This document shows positions 37,975-49,070 of a DNA stretch of 64,000 bases, in pieces. Position numbers and translations under genes: made by a program. Every line of letters starts with the position of its first letter. Positions within the stretch are counted from its first letter, which is position 1. The DNA comes from Aspidiotus rigidus (taxonomy: Eukaryota > Arthropoda > Insecta > Hemiptera > Diaspididae): the NCBI GenBank assembly GCA_035079385.1, contig JAVHKY010000023.1, positions 10,143,501-10,207,500 of the forward strand, read 5' to 3'. The notes under the pieces were generated by a model. That model was not told the DNA's origin. It did not search any database and saw nothing but the letters and a program-made list of their open reading frames with translations.

Positions 37975-38584
37975 CAGAGTGGTCCAAAAGTCTTTGCGCA
38001 ATTTTCAAGAAGCTGTGTACAGATATTATAAATTTCTACAAAGTGTGGCCAACACGCCGTATAGTAACTTGTAAATACTCGAGCGCATGTAAATGTTGAA
38101 GAGGTATGATGAGAGAATGATTGACAGCAGTTCTCGACCTGGTTATGTGAAATATGCTTTCCATGGTAACCAAAGAAGCGCGTAAAAATATGATCACGTC
38201 TACCGTGGTCAGCTGACCGGCAAATAACACGAAGATCGGAGAAGTAAGGGGAATACCGGTTTAAAGGGTAGTGGTGGTACCTACGAACATCACTCGTCGC
38301 AGCCAGACATGTACTCTTACCTACGGGTGTACAAAGAGCGCGTTAGCACGTAAACAACTATTTTGAGGGTACATTTTTTCTCTCTACAGAGCACTAGGCT
38401 ATTGAGATGAACATTGCACTTGTCTCTGCGTGGTAATTTCTTCTTGTAATTAAGATTGTGAACTTCTAAAAAACATTTTCCCTTTTTACTTCATCGAATT
38501 AAACGCCCTGGTTCACGAGTAATGACCAATTTTTTGGTGTGCAATGACTTATGGACCTTGTGCAAAGACTTTTGGACCACTTTG
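37975..38584. mobile_element. Tc1/mariner-type MITE, 610 bp, TA target
   Basis: Left end CAGAGTGGTCCAAAAGTCTT followed by TGCGCAA; the right end reads the same inverted with two differences over 27 bp. Both sides are TA within (TA)n, the target of IS630/Tc1/mariner transposases. The interior has no transposase; the - strand frame 38036-38230 is not convincing. It interrupts a second dispersed repeat whose halves lie at 37950-37974 and 38585-38760. Confidence 0.8.
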
Positions 38585-38960
38585 TATATATATATAAGAT
38601 TTTTTTGTCCACGCAACTCCTCAAAAACTACTGGTTGGATTCTCATGAAATTTGGCCAAGTTGTAGTGGATTATCTGAAGTTGGGAATGTGAATTTTTTT
38701 CTTAGATTTCTCGAGTAGTTGAGTAACTCTCAATTTTCCTCGAATTTCTTAGTGTTGTTTCTCAAAAAATATCAATCTTATTATCTTCATATCACTACAT
38801 TACGTCATAGTTTATTCAATCTTATTGCTCTGTAATTTTTGTATCGGTTGGACTAGTGGTTCTTGAGTAAATCTCAAAATATACGTGGTCCACGTATAGA
38901 GCCGTAAGAGCTAAATCTCGCTTATTCAATTTATTTGAGTTCGTTTGCCACGTGATTAAA
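38585..38960. repeat. Dispersed repeat ('actggttggattctcatgaa' type), interrupted by the MITE
   Basis: Begins after the MITE with ttttttgtccacgcaactcc and aaaactactggttggattct. A related copy at 53430-53600 has 'aaaatttcaggtttcctttt' directly followed by 'ctaaaactattggatgaatt', as here once the MITE is removed. Confidence 0.6.
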
Positions 38961-39600
38961 GCATCATACACCTATTGGCTGCAAAAACTTCTCATTACCA
39001 GTCATATATGGTTGAAAAAATTCGACGTTTATTGGATACGTTAAACAAACGTTGCACGTAAGCGATGGATTGAATATTGGCCGTGTATTTTATAATTACT
39101 GCGTTATGCAGGTATTCATATCATTTTTTTTTTTTTTTTTTTCTACATTATCGCAATAGGCTCGTAGCTTGAACACTGGGGAGTAATGTTGAAATTCAGG
39201 TAAAGACAAAGTGGAAGTTTCATTGCCCATTTCAATTTTCCTCATCTATGTTTTGATTTTTGTCATTATCGACTTTATAATATCTTACTGTACCTATTTT
39301 TGGAAATGGACAGTCAGGTTAATACTTTAAGATTCTTCTAAATTACCTAAGTTTTATATTTTAATTTTAATAGAACCCATTAAAAAGATTAGAAATGAAT
39401 TGAACAATAGAAGAGAAAGTGGAATACCTTAAATCATTGTTATCACAATCAGCTTATAAGTGAGAAACAATGAAGTTTAGGTATGGGGAGCATGTGTAAA
39501 TGATTTTATAGCAAATTATTGAAAAGTCGGTGATGCTTACGCTTCTGCGTGAGCTTTTTTATATTGAAAAAAGTCATTGTTTTCGCCCTTTTTTGAAATT
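38961..39600. other. Intergenic, nothing recognised
   Basis: AT-rich, with a T run at 39125-39141. No motif or repeat shared with the rest of the window was seen. Confidence 0.35.
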
Positions 39601-39770
39601 ACTCAGCACCTCCCCGTCAAATTTTTATTTTTATGAGTCTATGTGCTGCTCTGGGATGAGGACAATATATCCTGAAAGTTTGAAAGCGATCGGCCCAGTA
39701 GTTCTCGAGTTATAAACGGACAGGACGACAGACGGACAAACTTTCTGCTTTATATATTAGAAGATGTATT
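39601..39770. repeat. Transposon 3'-end-like segment
   Basis: Contains 'ctgaaagtttgaaagcgatc', 'ggcccagtagttctcgagtt' and 'ataaacggacaggacgacag', then 'tttatatattagaaga'. This pattern is familiar from the ends of dispersed transposons in arthropod genomes; class not assigned. Confidence 0.45.
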
Positions 39771-40223
39771 TTATATGTGTTGGTGACTAGGTAGAACCTG
39801 CTCTTAAAGTGAAAAGATAGTATCAGGCCGGAATGCTGAAGCTGGCAACGACGCGTTGACGAAAAATACGGGGCCGAGTTGATGCAAAATAAAATAAATT
39901 GAAAATGATAAAACTTCAGCCACTCACACCGTGTCGGGATGTACACTGGAAAAATTTCCTGAAAAGTTACTTGGAAGGAAAATAAATGAAAGAAAGAAAT
40001 TTATTTTATGTTCACTTCCCATAATTTCTATAAATTTTAAAAAATATATTTTTATTTCGAAGAAATGTTCAAAAATTAATACGTATTTTCATGTTCTAAA
40101 GAAATGTTTCGTAGGAAAAAACATTTTTTTTTTTTTTTGAGAAATAATAACCATGTTTTCTCGTTTTTTAAACTGTTCTCACTCTCCATGAATTTCCATA
40201 ACTTTTTCCCGGAAAGAAGTCTA

Positions 40224-40594
40224 ATTGAGGACGTATCTGTAAAAAGGGACGGAGGCCTTTTTGCGGAGACCATGATTTTTAGACGTTTCAAATCATTATC
40301 AATCTTTTTTTTTTTTTTTTTTTTTTGTTTTTTGTATGGGATTTTACCAATCTTTGTAAGAAGGGCCTCGGCGTCATCTCTTCTCTCCCGTTTCCTCTGA
40401 ATTCAATATTCAACAGATTGACAATGTATTATTGCATCTTATAGAAACAGAGTTGCTCTTCAATTTTTATTCTTACACTTTTTTTGATTGAACTTATTAT
40501 TATAAACTTATATCCATTCAAAACTTCAAATTAATTTTTCTATGTTTAATATTTCCTTGCGGAGGCCCTTTTTACAGATACGTCCTCAATTGGA
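40224..40594. mobile_element. MITE with TGAGGACGTATCTGTAAAAA ends
   Basis: The left arm at 40226-40262 (attgaggacgtatctgtaaa, aagggacggaggcc) and the right arm at 40558-40593 are inverted copies. The interior is AT-rich with a T run. A 90-bp palindromic relative sharing 'gaggacgtatctg' is at 46988-47075. Target duplication not determined. Confidence 0.65.
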
Positions 40595-40617
40595 AAAAAA
40601 AAAGTTTCGTACATCCC

Positions 40618-40765
40618 TACTTACACCTCTCTAACTCGGTAACGAAAAGAAACGACGTACATACCATCATATAAGCTACCGGTATATAATAACACCTTCG
40701 ACGACGCCCAATTCATATACTCGCTTTCGGACGACGACGCCGAACTAGCTAACTATGTCTATTCC
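40618..40765 (-). pseudogene. Broken duplicate of the zinc-finger gene's 3' end
   Basis: The stretch acttacacctctctaactcg..gaaacgacgtacataccatc matches 34910-34952, and 'cgctttcggacgacgacgcc' matches 34995-35014 of the zinc-finger gene, same orientation. Between and after these blocks there are substitutions and indels, and after gccgaa the copy jumps to sequence like ctagccaac at about 35050, implying an internal deletion. It contains coding and 3' flanking sequence, so it is a DNA-level duplicate. No functional frame. Confidence 0.8.
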
Positions 40766-41079
40766 TTATGTTAATCGAGAAACTGAAGGAACCTGTTTTA
40801 CGGGCAAGAATCGTCGAAGAGTACGTTATCGTCAAGCGTAAATACTACTGTGCCAGCAATTTTGAAAGAGTTTTCATCTTGAAATTTTATATTAAGTTGA
40901 TAATGACCCGTATTTATATACAGATGCTGATAAAGTAAAGTGAAGTTGCAAGTTGTTCACCTACTCGCAAGGAAGAATTTTTGGAGAAAATATGACGAGG
41001 TAAGAAAAAGTTTATCCGAAGAAAATTTAATCGAAAAAAAAAGGAAGTTCAATTTGCTGACAAAAATTTCATTCTTTCC

Positions 41080-41700
41080 CGAGTCTTCTTCCTCGTGTAT
41101 GAAGCTCGAAAGTCAAAATTTCTGCAAGTTTCCCTCTACCTTCCCTTCTCTCGGTTATGTAGATGGACGACCGCAATATTTGTAATACCCTCTCGTGATA
41201 TAATACAGAACTAAAGGAAGGGTAGCAGAGAGCCTGTTTTCTGGGGCACGTGGGATTTGGAAAATGTAGATTGTGACGTCGCAAGACTGACCTATGACGT
41301 CATCAAATTGTGACATCACAGGCTCGGACTTTGGAGCCATCAATAACAGGAGGAAAACTTTAAAAAACTGATCTATGACGTCACAAGGATGTATTATGTG
41401 TACGATGTCATTAAACTGTGACATCGTAGGCCCCACCCCAAGCTATATATGATATGAAGGGGACTTCAAAAAATTTACAAGGCTGACTTATGACGTTGTC
41501 AAACTGTGACGTCACATATCCCGCTACTGAAGCTGTATGTGATAGGAGGGAGACTTGGGAAATTTTCGAGCTACGAGCTTTGCCGGTTGGCTGGACGGCG
41601 GACGTTTTTCCGAAAAAACTGGTTCCCCGTTGAAATTTGGATCTTTGAGTTACAGGTGAGAGACCATAGGAAGCCGCTGGAAGAGAGTGTAACGTCACTG
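41080..41700. repeat. Copy of the ATATAGCTC/TGACGTCA dispersed repeat upstream of the P450
   Basis: Contains 'tgacctatgacgtcatcaaa', 'gatctatgacgtcacaagga', 'aagctatatatgatatgaag' and 'gtgacgtcacat'. Same family as 9000-9860, opposite orientation. It ends about 400 bp before the P450 start codon. Confidence 0.6.
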
Positions 41701-42103
41701 AAAAGGACTTGGATTAGAGGTTAAAGGTCCTAAAATTCTTACCTTTTTTTTTTCCTGCTCGAAGTGAAAATAACAAGAAAACAAGAGTTTTTTCTTCGCA
41801 AGACGACTCACCAATTTTGGTAGCGTCGGTTCTTCGCTCTTTGGGGTAGTGTTGTTCAATTTTTTTTCAATTGGATGGTTGGAATGAAGGCAGCGATATA
41901 CTAATGGATGAATGACGGAATTTGTGATTAAGGTTATCTGTTAATATTGATTGATTATTTGTGCTCAACAAAGGGCCAATTGCGCTGACTATATTTTTAA
42001 ATTACTATAAAGCTATTTACATTACAATTTGTCAAACGGTTCTTTTTCAACTTCCCGTCGATGACGGTTTGACTGATTTTTTGTAGAGGATAGTTCGGCG
42101 TAG
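41701..42103 (+). other. P450 5' flank
   Basis: No clear core promoter. A stretch just before the ATG (gttcggcgtag) is free of upstream ATGs. Could hold the 5'UTR. Confidence 0.35.
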
Positions 42104-42314
42104 ATGGGGACAACGGAGAAAATTGCTGATTTTTGGTCACTGGCTGATTTATCTACCAGAGGAGTCCTCTTCGCCATTCTCCTGATATTATGTCTGAAAT
42201 ACATAATCTCAATATTTCGGAGAGATCCTCGGCACGTGAGATTTTCAAAAACTTTACCAGGTCCTCCAGCCTTGCCGATATTTGGAAATGGATATGACTT
42301 TCAATATGACGCCA
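42104..42314 (+). CDS. P450 exon 1: membrane anchor and proline hinge
   Basis: ATG at 42104, donor gtaagg. Encodes a hydrophobic stretch (VLFAILLILCLKYIISIF), basic residues, then LPGPPALPIFGNGYDF. Signal-anchor plus hinge is standard for microsomal P450s. Confidence 0.88.
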
Positions 42315-45300
42315 GTAAGGGTTGATTATTGTAATTATTTTATTTCATAACAAAAAGGGCTTTTCATGACTCATGTCAGTTGAAATAAAATGACTTCATA
42401 TACCAAAATTTCTTATCGGATAACCACCGAGTTAGGCCACTTCATTTCTTCTTCCAACAGAAAATTATATATTGTTTGTGCATAAATCTTTTATTTCAGA
42501 TCGTCTAGCAAAACTTGGAGCGGAATATGAAGAAAAATATGGAACCATGTATCGATTATGGTTTGGCAAAACATTTGTCTTGGCAACTACAGATTTAAAT
42601 TTCATAGAAGTAAGCGCATGAGGTTTTCTCTCAAAGTGGAATATTGACAGCTATACTACAAAAGTTATATTTGTGAGCATTTCGCAAACTTGGTCTTTAG
42701 TAATTTTCTTTTTGCTTATGAAGTACATAAAGAAAAATGATAGAAAAAATAAAATATCATAAGCTGAAAGAGGTTTTTTTGCTCCGATTCAAGAGTGTTT
42801 TTCATCATGATAAAATTTGAAAGGTAAACATCTAAAATTCTCGGTATCATCAAGGTCAGCATCAAATTTTTTTTAAATACTTTCATTAAGTCATTTCTAA
42901 AAAAAATTTTTGGATTCTGAAGATTTATTTTTCAGTGATGAATGTAAAAAAATGTATTTTCCACTCCCCCTCTCTTTTTTCTTTCTTCTGGACGGAGGTT
43001 CACCACTCCCAATATTATTGAACTTGCTGTAGTAAAAATTCTAATTGCAGTTCTTGGCCAGAACTTGACGAAAATTTCACGAATTAATTCCTTCTAAATA
43101 TCGCAACTCAAAAGTGGATTTATTCCATAGATGTACACTTTGGGAGGAGATAGTCTCTGCTCGCTTCGCTTGAAAAATTTAAACAGCGTAGCTTAAGGAT
43201 CTATCCTCTATGTCATCCGTGCCTGCAACTATATGTTATGAGAGAGCGTCATTTATATTTTCCATTAATTGTGTTGGAACACAGGCTGTTTTTCGAAACG
43301 TGGAATTGCTTGACAGACCGGATTTTCTGATCGACTCGGGAAAAAAATACTTTGATGGCGAGAGTTTATTTTTTGCATCAGGTGAGTAAATCAGAAATTT
43401 GTTCAGGACAGCTACTTGTACTGATTTCAAGCTCGACTTGTCTTTGGAAAGCTAATAAGTATTTATTTATCATTTGTCATTTTTATATCATTTAGCTTCA
43501 ACGTGGAAAAAAACTCGGAAACACGTACAAAGCTATTTTTCAAAAAGTTCGTTATCCGAGAAAATACCACTTATAAATCAGATTATTAGGAAACACATGA
43601 ATCAAATGGAGAAAAATGTTGATGGCCCGGAATTTGACGTAAAATATAGCGTAGAAGTTTTGACGTTTGATCTTTTAGCAGGTAAGCTGGCTTATATAAG
43701 AAGAAATTTTAGCATTTTTTTTTTTTAGAGTCAAGAGCTGTCATTCTTCTTTACCTCGTTTCTTTCAAGCAACATGGCTCGAAACTGCTTACAGCGCTCG
43801 TCCTTCATGGGAATCGTATATCTACCTCATAATATGGAATATGTTCCCATCTCTAACCAATTAATTGCTCAAACTTTTTTCCGACCCTTTCTAAATGCGG
43901 CGTTTCTGGGTTACAATTTACTCGAAATCTTTGTGCCCTAACTTTGAATCACTTGGGAATTTGCTCCAGTCTTCCTCTCTGTTTGGAGGCGAGAAATTTT
44001 TTTCAAGAAGCAGACTTCTCCCGTATTACCATTACTGAAAGGATTGACAAAAGGAATTTTTGGTAATGTTGCAGAAATACTTTTCAATGTTTCTTTGGAA
44101 TCTCCTGAAGAGGATATGACTATGTTAACCAATAGTTTTCTCGCGTAAGGAAATAAAAGAATAGATTTTATTGATATAAAATTTATCTTAATTTTACGAG
44201 TGCTGGAGGTGGGGCCTTCAGGAGCCAAACTGAGCTTAGTGAGACCTCACCGAAATTGTTCTCTGTATCCTTTCCTATTTCGTAAATTCTTCATCAACTT
44301 TTGAGCTAAGGAAGCTACCTACTCCCGTTCTTTAGTCGCCCCTTCCCAGAGGCGTAACTGTCATGACAGGTAGACGGTTAACTTTATCTTGATAGACATT
44401 GTTCTCTGTATCCTTTCATACCTTCTGATTTCTTTATGAATTTCTGATCTGGAGGAGTGTACCCTAACCTCTCTCTGCACATTCCTTAATCGTCCCTGCC
44501 TGAGGGCACTAATCTCATAATAGGTGAACGGTTATAAATTTTATACAAGATGAGTAGTAGTGCTGTATCAACTAATATTTTGTTCAAATTAACTTTTTTC
44601 AATCAGGTCATCTTTATTTAAAATTCAAAAATTCCATTAAGAAAAATTGGTCTCCGCCATCAATAAGTTTGATTCACGATTTAAAAAAAAAAATCTACAA
44701 ACATATAAAAATGCAGGGGTGGCTTTAGGGGGGGACAGGGGGAATGTCTCGCCCCCTCCCTCCCCCCCAAAAAAAACCTCCAAAAAAGACTGAAATTGTT
44801 CAATTTGACTATATCTTTTTTGAGCGAAGCGAGGAAAAAAAATTTTGAATAATGAAAGTCCCCCCCCCCAAAAAAAAAAAATGTACCCGTAAATCCGCCC
44901 CTGAGAATGATTATTGAATTTCAATCAATTTATACCTCTTAATTGTAACAATATTTGTAACACCTAACTCAGGCGTTAGGTCACGAGATCCCCTTGGACA
45001 TGTATGTCCACTGTCTTATTCTATATTCATCAAAGTATTTCAAAAAATCAAAACATTACTCTGTATTTATCATTTGCTGTCAGGTCATTGAAGCAATTGA
45101 AACTCAGTGCGGTATTGATAAGTATAATATTTACAACGTTTTCATTACCTATTTATAGTTTGGAGAACATGATTAATGCAAAAATGTTCCAACCACTGCT
45201 ACGTAATTCGGTTGCCGACTTTATTTTCTATCGGAAGACACTTGAAGATTTCAAGAGGAAAATAAACAAATTTTTTGAAGAGGTTGGCTCTTTGTATTAT

Positions 45301-48169
45301 CTGATTATCAAAACTTAGCGAAGAATCTTTTCATGATGTTAAATACATCCCTGTTGGGATTGGAATAAGATCTATAGATCTATCTCATCCAATTTTACAT
45401 CGCAATATCTCAACACAACAAATAATATACTCACGGATTAAAACGGTAGTCGAGATGATTCAATTATGTAGTTGTACGCCTAATAAGTTTCATCTTGTTT
45501 TCATAGGTGTCAAAAAGTCAATCCTTATCATCTACATGGGAAACATCAGGTAGACTTATTGTTTTGTTCACCTACTAGGTTAATTTCTTCAAAAAAATTA
45601 TTCAATCATCATTTTTTTTTTCAAATCATAGAAAGCCAAACCTGCTTCTTGCCTCTGCTTCGCAGAATTTGCAAAACTTACAATCTAGATGACAAGTACG
45701 TTTGGGCCGAATGTATGAATACAATAGGAGCTGTAAGTAATATTGCGCTAATAATACATTCTTGAAACGTTTGTCATGATAACATACAATTAGCCAAGCG
45801 ACAATGCAGTTTAAAGCACTACACCACGTGCGGCCAAAGCTGCACTATGATTAATCTACATTCATCGAACATCCATACACTCAATTTTCACATAATGTAC
45901 TAGAAACAAAGGTAGGCCTACAACAAAGACGACAAAAGTGATTGCAATTTGCGGATATAGGTCCCGCTAGGAGCGCTACTTGTTCTGCAAAAAAAGTGAT
46001 CATGGTGTTTTCCACCATAAGACAACATACTAATAAAATTGTAATTCCACCGTTTCAAATTGCTTTTCATGAAAAACGCAGAGAACAAAACTTGTTGTCC
46101 TTTCAATTTTCTTTCAGATAAATGGAATTTTAAATTTTTTAAATAACTTTTTTGATTTCATCACTTTTTTTGCAAGCTTCCTCAAGTTTCCGTCATGGTA
46201 AATGTAGAGGGCGCCTCCTTTGCCGTCGGCTGGCAAACGCGCGCCGACCCTAAGGAACTTCATTTGTGTAGGACGCTTCCCCTATATCATATTGCATATT
46301 TGTTTGCCTGATTCTTATCGTAATGGTACTTGCTTTACATTGATCTTATGGCAGGAGCAAGGCAGGAGAATTGAGTATGCAATAATAGCATATCTATTCC
46401 TCTGCCATTAGACTAATGTAAAATAAGACGTACTCTTCACGATAAGAATCGGGCAAACTAGTATCAAGTATGGAATATGATATTGGGGAAGAGCCCTTTA
46501 GGACTGTTCCCTATATCATTTTGCATACTCGTTTGCCTTATTTATATTGCTATAGTAGTTAATAGATATTGAGTAATTATTGCCTATTCAATCCCCCCCC
46601 CCCCCCCCCACCCTGGCATGAGTGTAATATAAAGTAAGCACTATATATTGCAATAAGAATTAGGCGAGTATGCAATATGGTTCAGGAGAGAGGAGTCCTA
46701 TCCCACGCATGAGTAATATGTGACCTGTCACGAGAAAACATACATTAACTCTCTAATCCGATCAGCGGGAGGGCGTTGGCGTGTTGTGTAGAACCGAGCC
46801 AATACGCATTTAAAAAATAAATGATAGAAATAGAGAATGATTTTCTTTTCTCTATATCATGATCCTATAGAACTTAAACTGACATATAAGACTAAACATC
46901 ATACCTCAATTTGGAGTTCGATGCTATTTTATGTTGTAAGTACTTATACAAATTTATTTCAGCATTGTAAGTACCAACCTATTATTATGAGGACGTATCT
47001 GGCAAAAGGGCGTCCGCACAATATATTTCTTATGGGACGGACGCCCTTCTGCCAGAACCCTCCTCATATTATGCATTCAATTTTAAGCGCACAAACCTAA
47101 TTTCAAAGTTCATTTCTTTTCTACAATCTAAGTAATGTAGAACCCTTGTAAAAATTTCTACACACCAAATTGCACATTGTGGAAAGATAGAAATACATAA
47201 TTCAATTTGTATGATTACTTGATTTTATTTATTATCATTATTATTTTATTTTGGCAGGGAAGTATCACAGTTTCAGCCACTATAGCTTTCTGTTTACTAG
47301 CTCTGGCTATGCATCCTGATATACAGGTAAAGTTTTTCTTAGGTGCCGGTATCTAGGTTATGTACTTGTTATGTATTGCGGTAGGCCTACAGAACAAAAT
47401 ATTATTTAATGATGATTGTATTTAATAATGCTTTATCATTTTCATTTAAAACAATCATTTTATTTCGGTATAGGAAAAATTATACGCAGAAATAATCGAA
47501 CAATTAGGCGATGACGATCGAGATTGGAATATAGAAGAAGTGAAGAAGCTCAGATTTTTAGATCAGGTTTTGAAAGAAACGGAAAGACGGTTTTTCCTGG
47601 TATTTAATATTTTAAGACAAACAAAACAAGATATGAAAATTGGTAATATATTTTTGAGTTTTGTGAAGGTCATGCTCCTATAATACTACATAATTTGTAC
47701 CAAGGCGGTTTGCAGGCCAGTATATGATTCCTGCTGAAACTGTCATAATGATATTGACACTGCCCATTCATATGAGTCCGAAATATTACAAAAATCCCGA
47801 AAAATTTGATCCAGAACATTTTAGCGCGGAAGCTGTTGCTGAACGGCCAAAATTTGCTTTCTTTCCCTTCAGCGCTGGTAACAGAAATTGCGTAGGTGGG
47901 TACCCATAATGAAAAATATATTGTCCAAGAAGTGATTCACTTCCGAAGAATTTATAGATTTAAATATTACACTTTGTAATGCGTTCTGTTATACAGCTCA
48001 AGCTTTTTCGGAAATTATTTTGAAGCTGATGATGATAAACGCCCTGCAACATTTCAAGTTTAGTACAACTATGAAGTTAGAAGAGCTTGATTTGTTTTTT
48101 GCCAATTCTACTCAACTTCCAGATGGATATAAGATGAATATTCAGTCCCGTTGTAATGATACAAGCTGA
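42104..48169 (+). CDS. Cytochrome P450, CYP4-clan-like (12 exons)
   Basis: A haem-thiolate monooxygenase of the ER membrane. Exons in phase: 42104-42314, 42500-42609, 43285-43381, 43496-43681, 45094-45121, 45159-45282, 45507-45549, 45632-45732, 47258-47326, 47474-47642, 47716-47895, 47997-48169; 496 residues, normal family length. An N-terminal anchor is followed by the Pro hinge LPGPPALPIFGN; then a C-helix WKKTRK, an ET pair (IETQCG), an I-helix AGSITVS, the K-helix ExxR as ETER, a PEKFDPEHF segment and the Cys loop FFPFSAGNRNCVG (FxxGxRxCxG intact). Substrate unknown; CYP4 enzymes handle fatty acids, hormones and xenobiotics. Oddities are the I-helix lacking the usual acid and a 28-nt exon next to a 37-nt intron. 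AATAAA at 48366-48371. Confidence 0.88.
44714..44903. mobile_element. 190-bp MITE (CAGGGGYGG ends) in P450 intron, copy 1
   Basis: The left end caggggtggctttagggg and right end cccgtaaatccgcccctg are inverted repeats with a few changes. The interior has 'gactgaaattgttcaatttg' and 'gagcgaagcgagg'. Copy 2 at 50083-50256 keeps a cleaner left end (caggggcggatttacggg). Lies between exons 4 and 5 of the P450. Confidence 0.7.
45094..45121 (+). CDS. P450 exon 5: 28-nt microexon with ET motif
   Basis: Encodes IETQCGID with partial codons at both ends. It is placed by phase and by the CYP4 pattern ET-x-x-G. The acceptor chosen (tcattgaag) is weaker than the one at ctgtcag 10 bp upstream, which would break phase. 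The following intron is only 37 nt. Confidence 0.5.
45159..45282 (+). CDS. P450 exon 6
   Basis: Acceptor tatttatag, donor gttggc. Encodes LENMINAKMFQPLLRNS and later RKTLEDFKRKINKFFEE, resembling the F-G helix region of CYP4 proteins. Frame relative to exon 5 requires the 37-nt intron or a frameshift. Confidence 0.7.
46271..46690. repeat. Inverted repeats in P450 intron 8
   Basis: 'ttcccctatatcatattgca..gcctgattcttatcg' at 46271-46320 is mirrored at 46440-46496, and a second related pair is 46509-46560 against 46655-46690. They look like two small palindromic MITEs side by side. A C run of about 18 lies at 46591-46609. Confidence 0.6.
46988..47075. mobile_element. 90-bp palindromic MITE relative in P450 intron 8
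   Basis: Arms gaggacgtatctggcaaaag and ggcgtccg pair with cggacgcccttctgccag and cctc. Shares its end with the element at 40224-40594. Confidence 0.6.
47258..47326 (+). CDS. P450 exon 9: distal I-helix
   Basis: Joins GA of exon 8 to GSITVSATIAFCLLALAMHP, the oxygen-binding I-helix. The catalytic Thr is present; the acid normally preceding it is Ile. Confidence 0.85.
47474..47642 (+). CDS. P450 exon 10: J and K helices with ExxR
   Basis: Encodes EKLYAEIIEQLGDD and later LKETERRFFL; Glu and Arg of ExxR are intact. Acceptor cggtatag, donor gtaata. Confidence 0.87.
47716..47895 (+). CDS. P450 exon 11: haem-binding Cys loop
   Basis: Encodes YMIPAETVIMI, YKNPEKFDPEHF and FFPFSAGNRNCVG with the proximal Cys ligand. 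The donor is gtgggt after the loop. Confidence 0.92.
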
Positions 48170-49062
48170 GAACTCATTGTAAGATGGAATTAGAAAATTA
48201 TTTTCAATATAGAATTGTTATTTAAAAAAAAAAAATTGATATAAGATAAAAATTCCTTAAACTGAAACTTGAGAAACAATTTTATTCTTATTAATTCAAT
48301 TGATAAGTACATAATTATAAACTTGGATTAAAATATTCAAGTCAAAATTTCAAATTGTAAAAAATAATAAATTTTATGAAAATGAAAAGGTAAAATAATG
48401 AATGAAAATTTCTTATCGCTACACATATGTATTTCCATTTTTATAAATAAAATAATTAATTGAAATTTTAATGAAACGTAAATATCAATTATTAAAAACA
48501 TTATTATAAAATAATAATAACAAATTTCAATCCAATATATTATTCTAAAATGATAAATTGACTTATAAATTTTACAAAAAATTACTTAATACAAATATCT
48601 TTCTTGAATAAATGATACTTACTGAAAAAAAGTTGATAATTTTGGCCAAATGAATACAATAAAGGAATAATATTTTCACAAATAAATGTTCCAAAATTAT
48701 ATTATTCCTCCCCAAATTACCTGAAATTCTAATGCTTATTACAATAAATTAATTAATTACTAAATTCAATAATTTTATTTTATTATTCTTATTTGTGCAA
48801 CTTGACAATCTTAATTACCTAGTACAATTTATTAAACCGATACATGTAAATATTATTGACTTGAATAGGCCATAAATAATAACATATCTAATTAGATAAA
48901 TAAATTGATTAATCAATAAACTCAAGTTAGTTAGTGTTGATAAAGCTATTTATTATAGTTCATAAGTTTGACTTCCAGCAAGTTTGAACTTCTTCTTATC
49001 AAGACATAAAAATCAAAGAATTTTACAACACAGGGTAAGAAGTTGAATTTTATTGCTTGACA
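48170..49062. other. P450 3'UTR and very AT-rich DNA
   Basis: Contains AATAAA at 48366 and more downstream. AT content is extreme to about 48960. No frame. Confidence 0.45.
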
Positions 49063-49070
49063 ATTATTAG

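Noticed and set aside
43770..44149. Two stretches that could be extra P450 exons (ATWLETAYSA..., and ...GNVAEILFNV...)
   Set aside because: They do not resemble the expected P450 segments, and exons 4 to 5 join in phase without them. Kept in mind only as alternatives to the microexon model.
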